Positions 1 to 5,689 of a stretch of DNA of 11,136 nucleotides are shown one piece after another. The translations under genes and the position numbers were made by a program. The notes beneath the pieces are model-generated. The model did not search any database. It was not told the DNA's origin and saw only the letters and a program-made list of their open reading frames with translations. This stretch comes from an uncultured Desulfobacterales bacterium (GTDB lineage: Bacteria; Desulfobacterota; Desulfobacteria; Desulfobacterales; JAFDCJ01): NCBI GenBank assembly GCA_945787595.1, contig CALZJV010000285.1, positions 1-11,136 of the forward strand, written 5' to 3'. The number at the start of each line of letters is the position of its first letter. Positions within the stretch are counted from its first letter, which is position 1.

Positions 1-1
1 T

Positions 2-634
2 GAAGGCGGTCTCGATTATATATTAGAACCCTCGGGGATCAAATGGCAGGATTTTAAGAAGATGGATTACATCCGCGGACAAGTCAAGTACCGCAAGTAT
101 CAGGATAGAGGATTTTCGACCCCCACCAAAAAGTTTGAGCTTTACTCAACCTTGCTCGAAAATTGGGGATACGATCCGTTGCCCAAATTCCGCGAACCCC
201 CCGAAAGCCCTGTCAGTATGCCGGAACGGCACAAACAATTCCCTTATATTTTGATTACCGGCGCCCGTTCTCCGGGCTTTTTTCACACGGAAAACCGCCA
301 GATACCCTGGCTGAGGGAACTTCACAAAGATCCGGTGATGGAGATCCATCCAGATACCGCTGAAAAAGAAGGAATCAAAGAAGGCGAATGGGTCATTATC
401 GAGTCTGCCCGGGGAAAAGTCAGGCAGCGCGCTAAAATCTATGCCGGTATCCACCCGAACGTTGTGAGTGCCCAGCATGCCTGGTGGTTTCCGGAAAAAA
501 AGGATCCCGCACATGGCTGGGATGAATCCAATATCAATATTTTAACCGATAATGCTTATGAAACCTGTGATCCGGCAATGGGCGCCACCAGTGTTCGGAC
601 ACTATTGTGTAAGATTTATCCTGAACGGGAATAA
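2..634 (+). CDS. Molybdopterin oxidoreductase catalytic subunit, C-terminal part (5' end outside window)
   Basis: The frame is open from base 2 to the TAA at 632-634, so this is the last 210 residues of a longer protein; the ATG at 62 is an internal Met, not a start. The stretch FSTPTKKFELYS is the hinge found in DMSO-reductase-superfamily (MopB) enzymes just before the molybdopterin-dinucleotide-binding domain. What follows fits that domain: a strand with ITGARSPGFFHTENRQ, then an EIHPDTAEKEGIKEGEWVIIES segment typical of the beta-barrel fold, and a C-terminal run ending near DPAMGATSVRTLLCKIYP. The catalytic ligand and any N-terminal Fe-S cluster lie outside the window, so the substrate (polysulfide, thiosulfate, tetrathionate, arsenate or other) cannot be decided. 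The next gene encodes the usual electron-transfer partner. The family call is firm; the subfamily is open. Confidence 0.9.
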   Translation, partial: EGGLDYILEPSGIKWQDFKKMDYIRGQVKYRKYQDRGFSTPTKKFELYSTLLENWGYDPLPKFREPPESPVSMPERHKQFPYILITGARSPGFFHTENRQIPWLRELHKDPVMEIHPDTAEKEGIKEGEWVIIESARGKVRQRAKIYAGIHPNVVSAQHAWWFPEKKDPAHGWDESNINILTDNAYETCDPAMGATSVRTLLCKIYPERE

Positions 635-639
635 AGAAT

Positions 640-768
640 CCTGGCTCAGAGGACCAGGCTTTGATTTCATCCCAATGGGGAGGTGGTTGTCGTCAGGTAA
701 CCAATGGCATTCGATTACGGTCCGGCTCCGGCGGATTATCTCTGACCTGGCCCAAAGGACCGGGTTTT
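640..768 (+). repeat. Pair of imperfect direct repeats, each a small stem-loop, between the oxidoreductase subunit genes
   Basis: Bases 640-662 and 746-768 match at 19 of 23 positions, and all four differences are transitions. Each copy can fold: CCTGG pairs with CCAGG in copy 1, and CCTGG with CCGGG (one G-U pair) in copy 2, around a 9-nt loop ending in AGGA. The second copy lies about 40 nt upstream of the ferredoxin-subunit start. No gene is seen in the 173-bp gap. A perfect TATAAT lies at 775-780, but there is no convincing -35 box at the right distance. Confidence 0.5.
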
Positions 769-807
769 CTGTGTTATAATGAGTTATAGTATATACGGGA
801 AGATATT

Positions 808-1290
808 ATGCCTGAATTTAAATTAACCATCGACAATGATTTATGCTGGGGCTGTAAAACCTGTGAAGTGGCCTGCAAACAGGAAAACCGGGCAGCAGAC
901 GGCGTCAAATTAATTTTCGTTCAAGAAAACGGCCCCGGGCTCGTCGACGGTAATCTGGATTTTTCCTTTCATGTCAACCTATGCCGGCACTGCGATGACC
1001 CGCCCTGCGCCGAGGCCTGCCCGGAGGATGCCATCACCCAAAGAGAAGACGGCATTGTTGTCATGGATTACGAATTGTGTACCGGATGTCAGGCTTGCAT
1101 CGACGCTTGCCCATACAATGCCATTGCCTTTGACGAGGATAAAACCGTCGCACAGAAGTGTAATCTTTGCTATCAGCGGGTGGCTCAGGGGCTTATCCCC
1201 GCCTGTGCCGACAATATCTGTCCGGCCCATTGCATCTATTTTGGAACTTCAGAAACTAAACCTCTCCCACCGGATCCACGTGAACAATGA
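808..1290 (+). CDS. Ferredoxin-type iron-sulfur subunit (four [4Fe-4S] motifs) of molybdopterin oxidoreductase
   Basis: This 160-residue protein would carry electrons between the molybdenum subunit and a membrane or soluble partner. It belongs to the DmsB/PhsB/NrfC-like ferredoxin family. The cysteines fall in four groups: 13/16/19/23, 59/62/67/71, 91/94/97/101, and 118/121/133/138 with an extra Cys142. The last group is unusual: the pair after PAC is spaced C-x4-C (133 and 138), where relatives usually have C-x3-C. There is no twin-arginine or Sec signal, as expected for a subunit that is cytoplasmic or exported with its partner. The start is supported by GGGAAG at 797-802. The gene follows the catalytic subunit by 173 bp. 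No NrfD/DmsC-type membrane anchor follows; the next gene is convergent, and its 3' end overlaps this one by 35 bp. Confidence 0.92.
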   Translation: MPEFKLTIDNDLCWGCKTCEVACKQENRAADGVKLIFVQENGPGLVDGNLDFSFHVNLCRHCDDPPCAEACPEDAITQREDGIVVMDYELCTGCQACIDACPYNAIAFDEDKTVAQKCNLCYQRVAQGLIPACADNICPAHCIYFGTSETKPLPPDPREQ

Positions 1291-2146
1291 TTCTGTCGAG
1301 CTCATCCATCTTCTCTGCCAGACAACGTTCTACTGTTTTGGCAATGCGGTGTCCTTCGACAACCGTTAATTGGCCATCGACGACAATGTGAATTTCCGCT
1401 TGGTATAAACCTCCCGAAATTCGAACTCTGAGATCATGAGCATCCATCACACCTTCAACAGTCCTTGAAAGTTGTAGAAGCGTTTCTATTATTTCTGGCC
1501 GAGGGGCGGTGTCGGTAAATTCACGCAGCGTTTTTCTTAAGATATCCAACCCGACCTTGACGATAAAGAAGGAGACGATCAGGGCGGCGCAAGCGTCAAG
1601 AATGTGCCAGGAAGGATTTATAAGCGTGCCCGTAACACCCAGCAGGACAGCCACTGAGGAAAGGGCATCCGAACGGTGATGCCATGCATTGGCCACAATC
1701 AGCTGGCTTTTTATGCGCCGTCCAATTAAAACCGTGTAACGATACAGGGCTTCTTTCATAGCGATGGACACGCCGGCCCCAATCAGGGCGATCCCCGTGG
1801 GATGAGATTCGGTGTGCCGATGGATATTCAAAGCTGCCTCTATGCCCAGATACACAGCCGTTCCAATGAGAGCCAACCCTACGATGGCGGACGCCAATGT
1901 CTCGATACGGGCATGCCCGAAATGATGTTCTTTATCCGGGGGCTTGCGTCCGATTTTAATACCGAGAAGAACCACAGCGTCGGTAAAGAGATCGGAAATA
2001 GAGTGGACCGCATCTGCTATCAAGGCCTGGCTGCCACCGAATATACCGGCGAAGAACTTAAGCAGGATCAAGAAGGCATTGACAAAAACTCCTAGCAGCG
2101 TAGCCCTTCTGCCAGCCTTTGCTGACGATATTTTAGCTTCATTCAT
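1256..2146 (-). CDS. Cation diffusion facilitator (CDF) family metal efflux transporter
   Basis: This 296-residue inner-membrane protein fits the CDF family, proton-driven exporters of Zn, Cd, Fe or related divalent metals. About six hydrophobic segments fill residues 15-205, followed by a soluble C-terminal domain (about 205-296) of the usual regulatory, dimerising type (LRVRISGGLYQAEIHIVVDG). The metal site is visible: TM2 has ADAVHSISD (H48, D52) and TM5 has NAWHHRSDALSS (H156, D160). The H-x3-D/H-x3-D pattern resembles Zn/Cd-type members rather than the D-x3-D TM2 of FieF/YiiP or Mn-type members. HHFGHARIE at 74-82 is also conserved in the family. The length is normal. The start has GGAAAG a few bases upstream. 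It is convergent with the ferredoxin-subunit gene and shows no operon partner, so it is probably an independent metal-homeostasis gene. The metal is an inference. Confidence 0.93.
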   Translation of the reverse strand: MNEAKISSAKAGRRATLLGVFVNAFLILLKFFAGIFGGSQALIADAVHSISDLFTDAVVLLGIKIGRKPPDKEHHFGHARIETLASAIVGLALIGTAVYLGIEAALNIHRHTESHPTGIALIGAGVSIAMKEALYRYTVLIGRRIKSQLIVANAWHHRSDALSSVAVLLGVTGTLINPSWHILDACAALIVSFFIVKVGLDILRKTLREFTDTAPRPEIIETLLQLSRTVEGVMDAHDLRVRISGGLYQAEIHIVVDGQLTVVEGHRIAKTVERCLAEKMDELDRIIVHVDPVGEV

Positions 2147-2363
2147 AGGTTCTTTCCATGATGGTGGACCCTATGTTACTTTCTATCGGCCCTGGGCTTG
2201 AAAATCAATTAATAATTTTGTTAAAAGGCGTATATAAGTAGGTGGGTCGGGGGGGAGGCAGGACCTTGGTTCGCCATGCGATTTGTTCATGAGGTAGGGA
2301 TTAGGTTCAGGGAAGGCTGGACACCTTGCGACAGGCTTGGCGGTCGGTTTCCTGCTCCGCTTC

Positions 2364-2378
2364 TCTCCGAGGCGTAGG
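2364..2378 (+). repeat. Dispersed direct repeat, copy 1
   Basis: TCTCCGAGGCGTAGG here is identical to 3069-3083. Downstream, both copies continue into a related AGCCGG-t/a-GGC segment after a spacer of different length, so the similarity is wider than the 15-bp core. The two copies flank the response-regulator gene at 2575-3006. Confidence 0.6.
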
Positions 2379-2545
2379 ATCGTGCCGCTTCGAGCCGGTG
2401 GCCAGCCCGCAGGGCAGGGCTTGCAGCTTGGAGAAAGATGTGAAAACTGGGTTGCCAAACAAAATTTCAGTTAAGGATGTTTTAGATCCTGGGCGAGGCG
2501 TCGAAATCTCTTCCGTGCGGGCGGCTTAATTCATTTCCATCATGT

Positions 2546-2572
2546 GCATTGAGTGACAGAATGATTCAATGC
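2546..2572 (-). terminator. Stem-loop directly after the response-regulator stop codon
   Basis: GCATTGA (2546-2552) and TCAATGC (2566-2572) form a perfect 7-bp stem with a 13-nt loop, two bases beyond the TAA of the - strand response regulator. No U-tract follows, so it is a weak candidate for an intrinsic terminator and could instead be a 3'-end stabilising hairpin. Confidence 0.35.
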
Positions 2573-2574
2573 CT

Positions 2575-3006
2575 TTATGCACGTCTTGAAGTGATTTCTT
2601 TAATGCGAGCCTGAATAATCTTTTCTTCATGCTGCCGTTTTTTCTTTGCTGCCTCGTTTACCTTTGAGATTATTTGATCCATGTCAACCGGTTTCATCAA
2701 ATAATCAAAGGCGCCATGTTTCATTCCCTCAATGGCGGATTCAACATCCGCATGACCGGAAAGCATCATGACCTCCACCAGGGGTTTTTTTCTTTTGATT
2801 TCAGCCAGCGTTTCGATTCCGTCCATGCCCGGCATTTTGACGTCCAGAATGATGACCTCGATATTGTCATTTTCTGATAGCACCTGCAGTGCCTCTTCCC
2901 CGCTGAACGCTTTTGAAATTTGAAAATCCCTTAACTCTAGACGCTCGCTGAATGTTTCAATAAAGCTGACTTCATCGTCTACCAACAATACGTTTGCGAT
3001 GCCCAT
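2575..3006 (-). CDS. Receiver-domain-only response regulator (143 aa)
   Basis: This is a CheY-like receiver with no DNA-binding or enzymatic output domain. The acidic pocket is D10-D11, the phospho-acceptor is D55 in VIILDVKMPGMDG, the switch residue is S83 in MMLSGH, and the invariant lysine is K105 in YLMKP. After the receiver there is only a charged, probably helical tail (about 108-143, rich in K, E, Q and R). It is likely to act by protein-protein contact or as a phosphorelay intermediate. The start is supported by AAGGAG at 3016-3021 on the - strand. It closely resembles the truncated receiver at the right edge of the window, including the EGMKxGAFDxLMKP segment and the charged tail. 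No histidine kinase is adjacent. The domain call is firm; the partner is unknown. Confidence 0.93.
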   Translation of the reverse strand: MGIANVLLVDDEVSFIETFSERLELRDFQISKAFSGEEALQVLSENDNIEVIILDVKMPGMDGIETLAEIKRKKPLVEVMMLSGHADVESAIEGMKHGAFDYLMKPVDMDQIISKVNEAAKKKRQHEEKIIQARIKEITSRRA

Positions 3007-3068
3007 TGAAATTCGCTCCTTTTAAATTTGGTGCTGACTGATTGCTCAATGTTAAAAAATTCTTAATT

Positions 3069-3083
3069 TCTCCGAGGCGTAGG
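3069..3083 (+). repeat. Dispersed direct repeat, copy 2
   Basis: Identical over 15 bases to 2364-2378, and followed by CAAGCCGGAGGC, similar to the CGAGCCGGTGGC that follows copy 1. It lies about 60 bp upstream of the start of the response-regulator gene. Confidence 0.6.
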
Positions 3084-3148
3084 CTCTCTGCAAGCCGGAG
3101 GCTGCTATTCCTATTGTAAGACCGAATGTCAAGGATGTATACCCAGGA

Positions 3149-3169
3149 GGCACCTTTATCACAGGTGCC
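3149..3169. repeat. Perfect 7-bp inverted repeat (GGCACCT / AGGTGCC)
   Basis: The arms 3149-3155 and 3163-3169 are perfectly complementary around a 7-nt loop, TTATCAC. There is no T-tract on either side, so it is not an intrinsic terminator. It lies between two divergent genes and could be an operator or part of a repeat element. Confidence 0.4.
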
Positions 3170-3328
3170 GAAACTTAATCAATTATTAAATTTTCCGGTC
3201 TGATCTGCCCTGGGCCCTCTGCTCGAAATGCCCGACAGCCGACCTGTTGTAGTAAGCTTAAAAAATGACTTGAATTTATCAGAACCTTAAATTACATTCA
3301 TAGTTCTCGTCCTAAACACCTTATATTT

Positions 3329-3367
3329 AGTGCCCATCCACAAATCAGTTAAAATCAGTTGGGCACT
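3329..3367. repeat. Inverted repeat AGTGCCCA / TGGGCACT enclosing a tandem 9-mer, directly before CBS-A
   Basis: AGTGCCCA at 3329-3336 is complementary to TGGGCACT at 3360-3367. Between them AAATCAGTT occurs twice (3342-3350 and 3352-3360). The right arm ends three bases before the ATG at 3370 and occupies the place where a ribosome-binding site would be expected. Confidence 0.5.
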
Positions 3368-3369
3368 TT

Positions 3370-4041
3370 ATGGTGTTTCCAATCCAGAAATGCGGATTTT
3401 TGCCCAAGATCAAGGAAATCAAGCGGTTGTGCGGAGACGTAGCTGGCTACGTCGCACAAACAAACGCGCCGATTGACGCCGAGATTGGGCAAAAAGACCA
3501 TTTATGGAAATTAATGGTGCCGCTGTCGGAATATGCAACGGTTCCGGAGGGGTCGACCCTGTTTGATGCGGTCCTGGCCCTGGAAAAAGCCCAGGAGGAG
3601 TTCGACCATACCAAATACAAGCACCGCGGTGTCTTAATTCTCGATAAAGATAAGCGGATTATCGGTAAATTGGGTCAATTGGATGTGCTGCGCGCCCTTG
3701 AACCAAAAGATGAGGATCCGGGCGAAATTAAAGAACTCAGTCAATTCGGCTTCAGTTCCAATTTCGTCCACAAACTACGCAAGCAGCGGCGAATGAAGGC
3801 AACGCCCTTGAAGGACCTATGCGGCAAAGCATCCAAATTAAAAGTGGAGAATTTCATGCAGACACCTTCCGAGGGCGAGTTTATTGAAGAGGAAGCTTCC
3901 CTTGAAATGGCGGTGATGCAGTTGGTCACGGGGCACCATATATCGCTGCTGGTAACCCGGGACAAGGAAATTGTCGGGGTATTGCGCCTGACGGACGCTT
4001 TCGCGGCGGTATTCCACACCATGAAAGAATGTGAAACCTAA
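3370..4041 (+). CDS. CBS-domain pair protein (CBS-A) with repeat-derived N-terminal extension
   Basis: This is a stand-alone tandem CBS (Bateman) protein. CBS1 spans about residues 47-115 (from LMVPLSEYATV, with ILDKDKRIIGKLGQLDVL) and CBS2 about 157-221 (from VENFMQTPSEGEFI, ending IVGVLRLTDAFAAVFHTMKEC). It has no enzyme, transporter or DNA-binding domain. Such pairs usually bind adenine nucleotides or S-adenosylmethionine and regulate partners; the ligand here is unknown. It is a clear paralogue of CBS-B and, more distantly, CBS-C. Those start eight or nine residues before the shared MVPL motif, whereas this frame has 48. Residues 10-42 are encoded by a large inverted repeat, probably an insertion. 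The ATG at 3370 has no good ribosome-binding site. An in-frame ATG at 3514 (residue 49) is preceded by GGAAA and would keep most of CBS1. The true start is therefore uncertain. Confidence 0.8.
   Translation: MVFPIQKCGFLPKIKEIKRLCGDVAGYVAQTNAPIDAEIGQKDHLWKLMVPLSEYATVPEGSTLFDAVLALEKAQEEFDHTKYKHRGVLILDKDKRIIGKLGQLDVLRALEPKDEDPGEIKELSQFGFSSNFVHKLRKQRRMKATPLKDLCGKASKLKVENFMQTPSEGEFIEEEASLEMAVMQLVTGHHISLLVTRDKEIVGVLRLTDAFAAVFHTMKECET
3397..3495. mobile_element. MITE/REP-like palindromic element inside the 5' end of CBS-A
   Basis: TTTTTGCCCAA (3397-3407) and TTGGGCAAAAA (3485-3495) are perfect 11-bp outer arms. At the centre GACGTAGC (3436-3443) and GCTACGTC (3446-3453) form a perfect 8-bp stem, flanked by TTGTGC (3427-3432) and GCACAA (3454-3459), with only a 3-nt bulge. 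The regions between pair partially. TTTATGG occurs just outside on both sides (3367-3373 and 3501-3507), possibly a target-site duplication. There is no transposase, so it would be a non-autonomous element. Mobility is inferred; the palindrome is directly visible. Confidence 0.6.
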
Positions 4042-4050
4042 TTAATCCGC

Positions 4051-4088
4051 CCTGAAAAATAGCATATTCAGGTTTACAAATTTTTTTT
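4051..4088 (+). terminator. Weak terminator-like hairpin after CBS-A
   Basis: CCTGAA (4051-4056) pairs with TTCAGG (4067-4072) across a 10-nt loop, and a run of eight T follows at 4081-4088. The stem is short and the T-run starts eight bases after it, so termination would be inefficient. It may separate CBS-A from the downstream hexapeptide-repeat gene or allow read-through. Confidence 0.35.
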
Positions 4089-4134
4089 AGAATACTGAAA
4101 TATGTTGTCAGAACAAACGCGATAAGGGCCTATC

Positions 4135-5556
4135 ATGAAAGAATTGGAAAAACTCCTGGACCGGATTATTCAGAGAATCAATATCAACTTGCGTGAACTT
4201 GATTACGACGTGAGTCCTTTTATCCAAAATCTGGTTCCACTGAATCAGATGGTCAAATTCTATGCATTCTACGGCATTACCCCCAACCACCCGCTTGACT
4301 TCCAGTTCAGGCATTCCAGTCTGGCAGGCAGCTATTTTCTGGGAAGATGCCGGACGACCAACTCCATCCTTTATAAAAGCGATATCCGGGGTGACGAACT
4401 CAAACACCAGGGCGATATATTTTATTACCAAAAGTTTGAAATCCCGATAACTAGAGATGAAGGCATTGACATTGAAGACAGTTTTCTAATTAAAACCCTG
4501 GTTCATAATTTTTCACACGACCCGGAAACCCCTGAAAGATTTTTTATCAGGGATACCGTTTCCACCCATTACGCCAATATCCACGGCTCGCCCGTCGATG
4601 GATGTTTTTTGGGACCGTTTGCAACCGTCGATCTGACAACCATGAGCGATTGTGTCATTGGAACGTTTTCATACGTCCAGGCCGGCGAGGTCGATCATCT
4701 TAATGTCGGCCCCGGAACCGTCTGGGTCCGAAGTCCCGACGAGTTCAATTTTTTGTACCGCTATCCCCTAAACAAATTGAACCATTACATCAATTTTTTA
4801 AAAGGAAGAATGCCCCAGGGGTTCATTATTGATTTCATGAAAGACCGCAAAGAAGATTTCCAGCGCGTTTTTGATATGGTCAACATTGAACAATCCGTTC
4901 CAGTTCCAGTCAACGCCTCACTGGATCGCTTTGCGGTGATCAAACCCAAGACTCGCATCAGCGAGAATGTCCTGGTCGCCCAGCGTGCCTACCTTCAAAA
5001 TGCATGGCTCGGCAAGAGTGTCAACGCCCAGGAAAATTGTTATATCATTAATTCTCGCCTGGAAGGTTTCGATGTGAGCGCCCATGGGGCCAAAATCATC
5101 GAGGCCGATTTAGGGAAAAACATATTCGTCGGATTCAACAGCTTTTTGCGGGGGAGGGCCAATAGCCGGTTGACCATAGGCGACGAGAGTATCATCATGC
5201 CTCATACCATCATCGATATTAAAAAACCATTAACCATACCGCCCGGTCACCTGGTCTGGGGTCTGATTACGAACCCGCAAGAGCTTGAAACCAGCAGCAT
5301 GGCCCTCAAAGACTTTTCCAAGATCAACGATGGTCTGATAAAAGGCAATATGTCTTTTGAGGGGAATGGTGCCGCTTTTGTTTCGACCTTCCGCGATCGC
5401 ATTCATCACATTCTCGAAGCCAACGGGGCCTTCTTTGACGGCAAAAAGAACCGGGGACATGCCCAAAAAAACCAGAACATTTCCTTTAATACGATTCAGC
5501 CATACCCCGACGGCGAATTACAAGGGCTGTATCCGACCATTTTGATTCAGCCCTGA
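4135..5556 (+). CDS. Left-handed beta-helix (hexapeptide-repeat) protein, function unknown
   Basis: This is a 473-residue protein without signal peptide or membrane segments. Two stretches show the hydrophobic-hexad pattern of a left-handed parallel beta-helix, as in hexapeptide acyl- and nucleotidyl-transferases: about 144-196 (VDGCFLGPFATVDLTTMSDCVIG) and about 265-375 (FAVIKPKTRISENVLVAQRAYLQNAWLG, then IGDESIIMPHTIIDI). The first 140 residues form an apparently alpha/beta region with several aromatic and histidine residues. The last 90 include a helical segment (TFRDRIHHILEANGAFFDG). No nucleotidyltransferase signature is visible, so it may be a sugar- or acyl-modifying enzyme or a gamma-carbonic-anhydrase-like scaffold. 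The start is supported by AAGGG at 4124-4128. It follows CBS-A by 93 bp in the same direction, so co-transcription is possible. The fold call is reasonably sure; the function is not known. Confidence 0.85.
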   Translation: MKELEKLLDRIIQRININLRELDYDVSPFIQNLVPLNQMVKFYAFYGITPNHPLDFQFRHSSLAGSYFLGRCRTTNSILYKSDIRGDELKHQGDIFYYQKFEIPITRDEGIDIEDSFLIKTLVHNFSHDPETPERFFIRDTVSTHYANIHGSPVDGCFLGPFATVDLTTMSDCVIGTFSYVQAGEVDHLNVGPGTVWVRSPDEFNFLYRYPLNKLNHYINFLKGRMPQGFIIDFMKDRKEDFQRVFDMVNIEQSVPVPVNASLDRFAVIKPKTRISENVLVAQRAYLQNAWLGKSVNAQENCYIINSRLEGFDVSAHGAKIIEADLGKNIFVGFNSFLRGRANSRLTIGDESIIMPHTIIDIKKPLTIPPGHLVWGLITNPQELETSSMALKDFSKINDGLIKGNMSFEGNGAAFVSTFRDRIHHILEANGAFFDGKKNRGHAQKNQNISFNTIQPYPDGELQGLYPTILIQP

Positions 5557-5570
5557 AACCGGACAAACCA

Positions 5571-5671
5571 GAATTGAATATTGAAGATTGTAGACTGAAT
5601 ATTTAAGGTATCCTTTCGATTTTATAAAGGACGGAGCGTAGCGACATCCACTAATCTTCAATTTTCAATTC
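5571..5671. repeat. 101-bp palindromic (REP/MITE-like) intergenic element between convergent genes
   Basis: The arm GAATTGAATATTGAAGATT (5571-5589) is the reverse complement, with one mismatch in 19, of 5653-5671. Inside is a second inverted repeat, TCCTTT (5611-5616) with AAAGGA (5626-5631), followed by GGAGCGTAGCGACATCC. It fills nearly the whole gap between the hexapeptide-repeat gene and DASS-1, where it could act as a bidirectional transcription end or be a repeat family member. Confidence 0.7.
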
Positions 5672-5689
5672 CTGACCGCCCGTTTTGCG

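Larger units (their letters stand above)
2147..2574. other. 428-bp gap between CDF and response-regulator genes; repeat-like, no convincing gene
   Basis: This would hold the promoter of the CDF gene, but no strong sigma70 pair stands out. The middle (about 2245-2440) is GC-rich, with a 7-G run at 2249-2255, and differs in texture from the AT-rich edges. It includes TCTCCGAGGCGTAGG at 2364-2378, repeated exactly at 3069-3083. Short open frames cross it on both strands, but none has a good ribosome-binding site or a recognisable domain. The most likely explanation is one or more interspersed repeat remnants. Confidence 0.5.
3007..3369. other. 363-bp divergent gap between response regulator and CBS-A; several repeats, no gene
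   Basis: The gap holds the upstream regions of two divergent genes. It contains the second copy of the dispersed repeat (3069-3083), a perfect 7-bp hairpin (3149-3169), a tandem AAATCAGTT pair (3342-3350 and 3352-3360), and an AGTGCCCA/TGGGCACT inverted repeat (3329-3336 and 3360-3367) that abuts the ATG at 3370. No open frame with a ribosome-binding site is seen, and no clear sigma70 promoter could be assigned. Confidence 0.5.

Noticed and set aside
552..779. + strand open frame overlapping the end of the molybdopterin subunit
   Set aside because: It lies out of frame with the real gene and runs through the hairpin repeats; there is no supporting start signal or domain.
2183..2458. - strand open frame in the gap upstream of the CDF gene
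   Set aside because: Proline-, cysteine- and arginine-rich composition, no ribosome-binding site, and overlap with a dispersed repeat suggest a repeat-derived chance frame.
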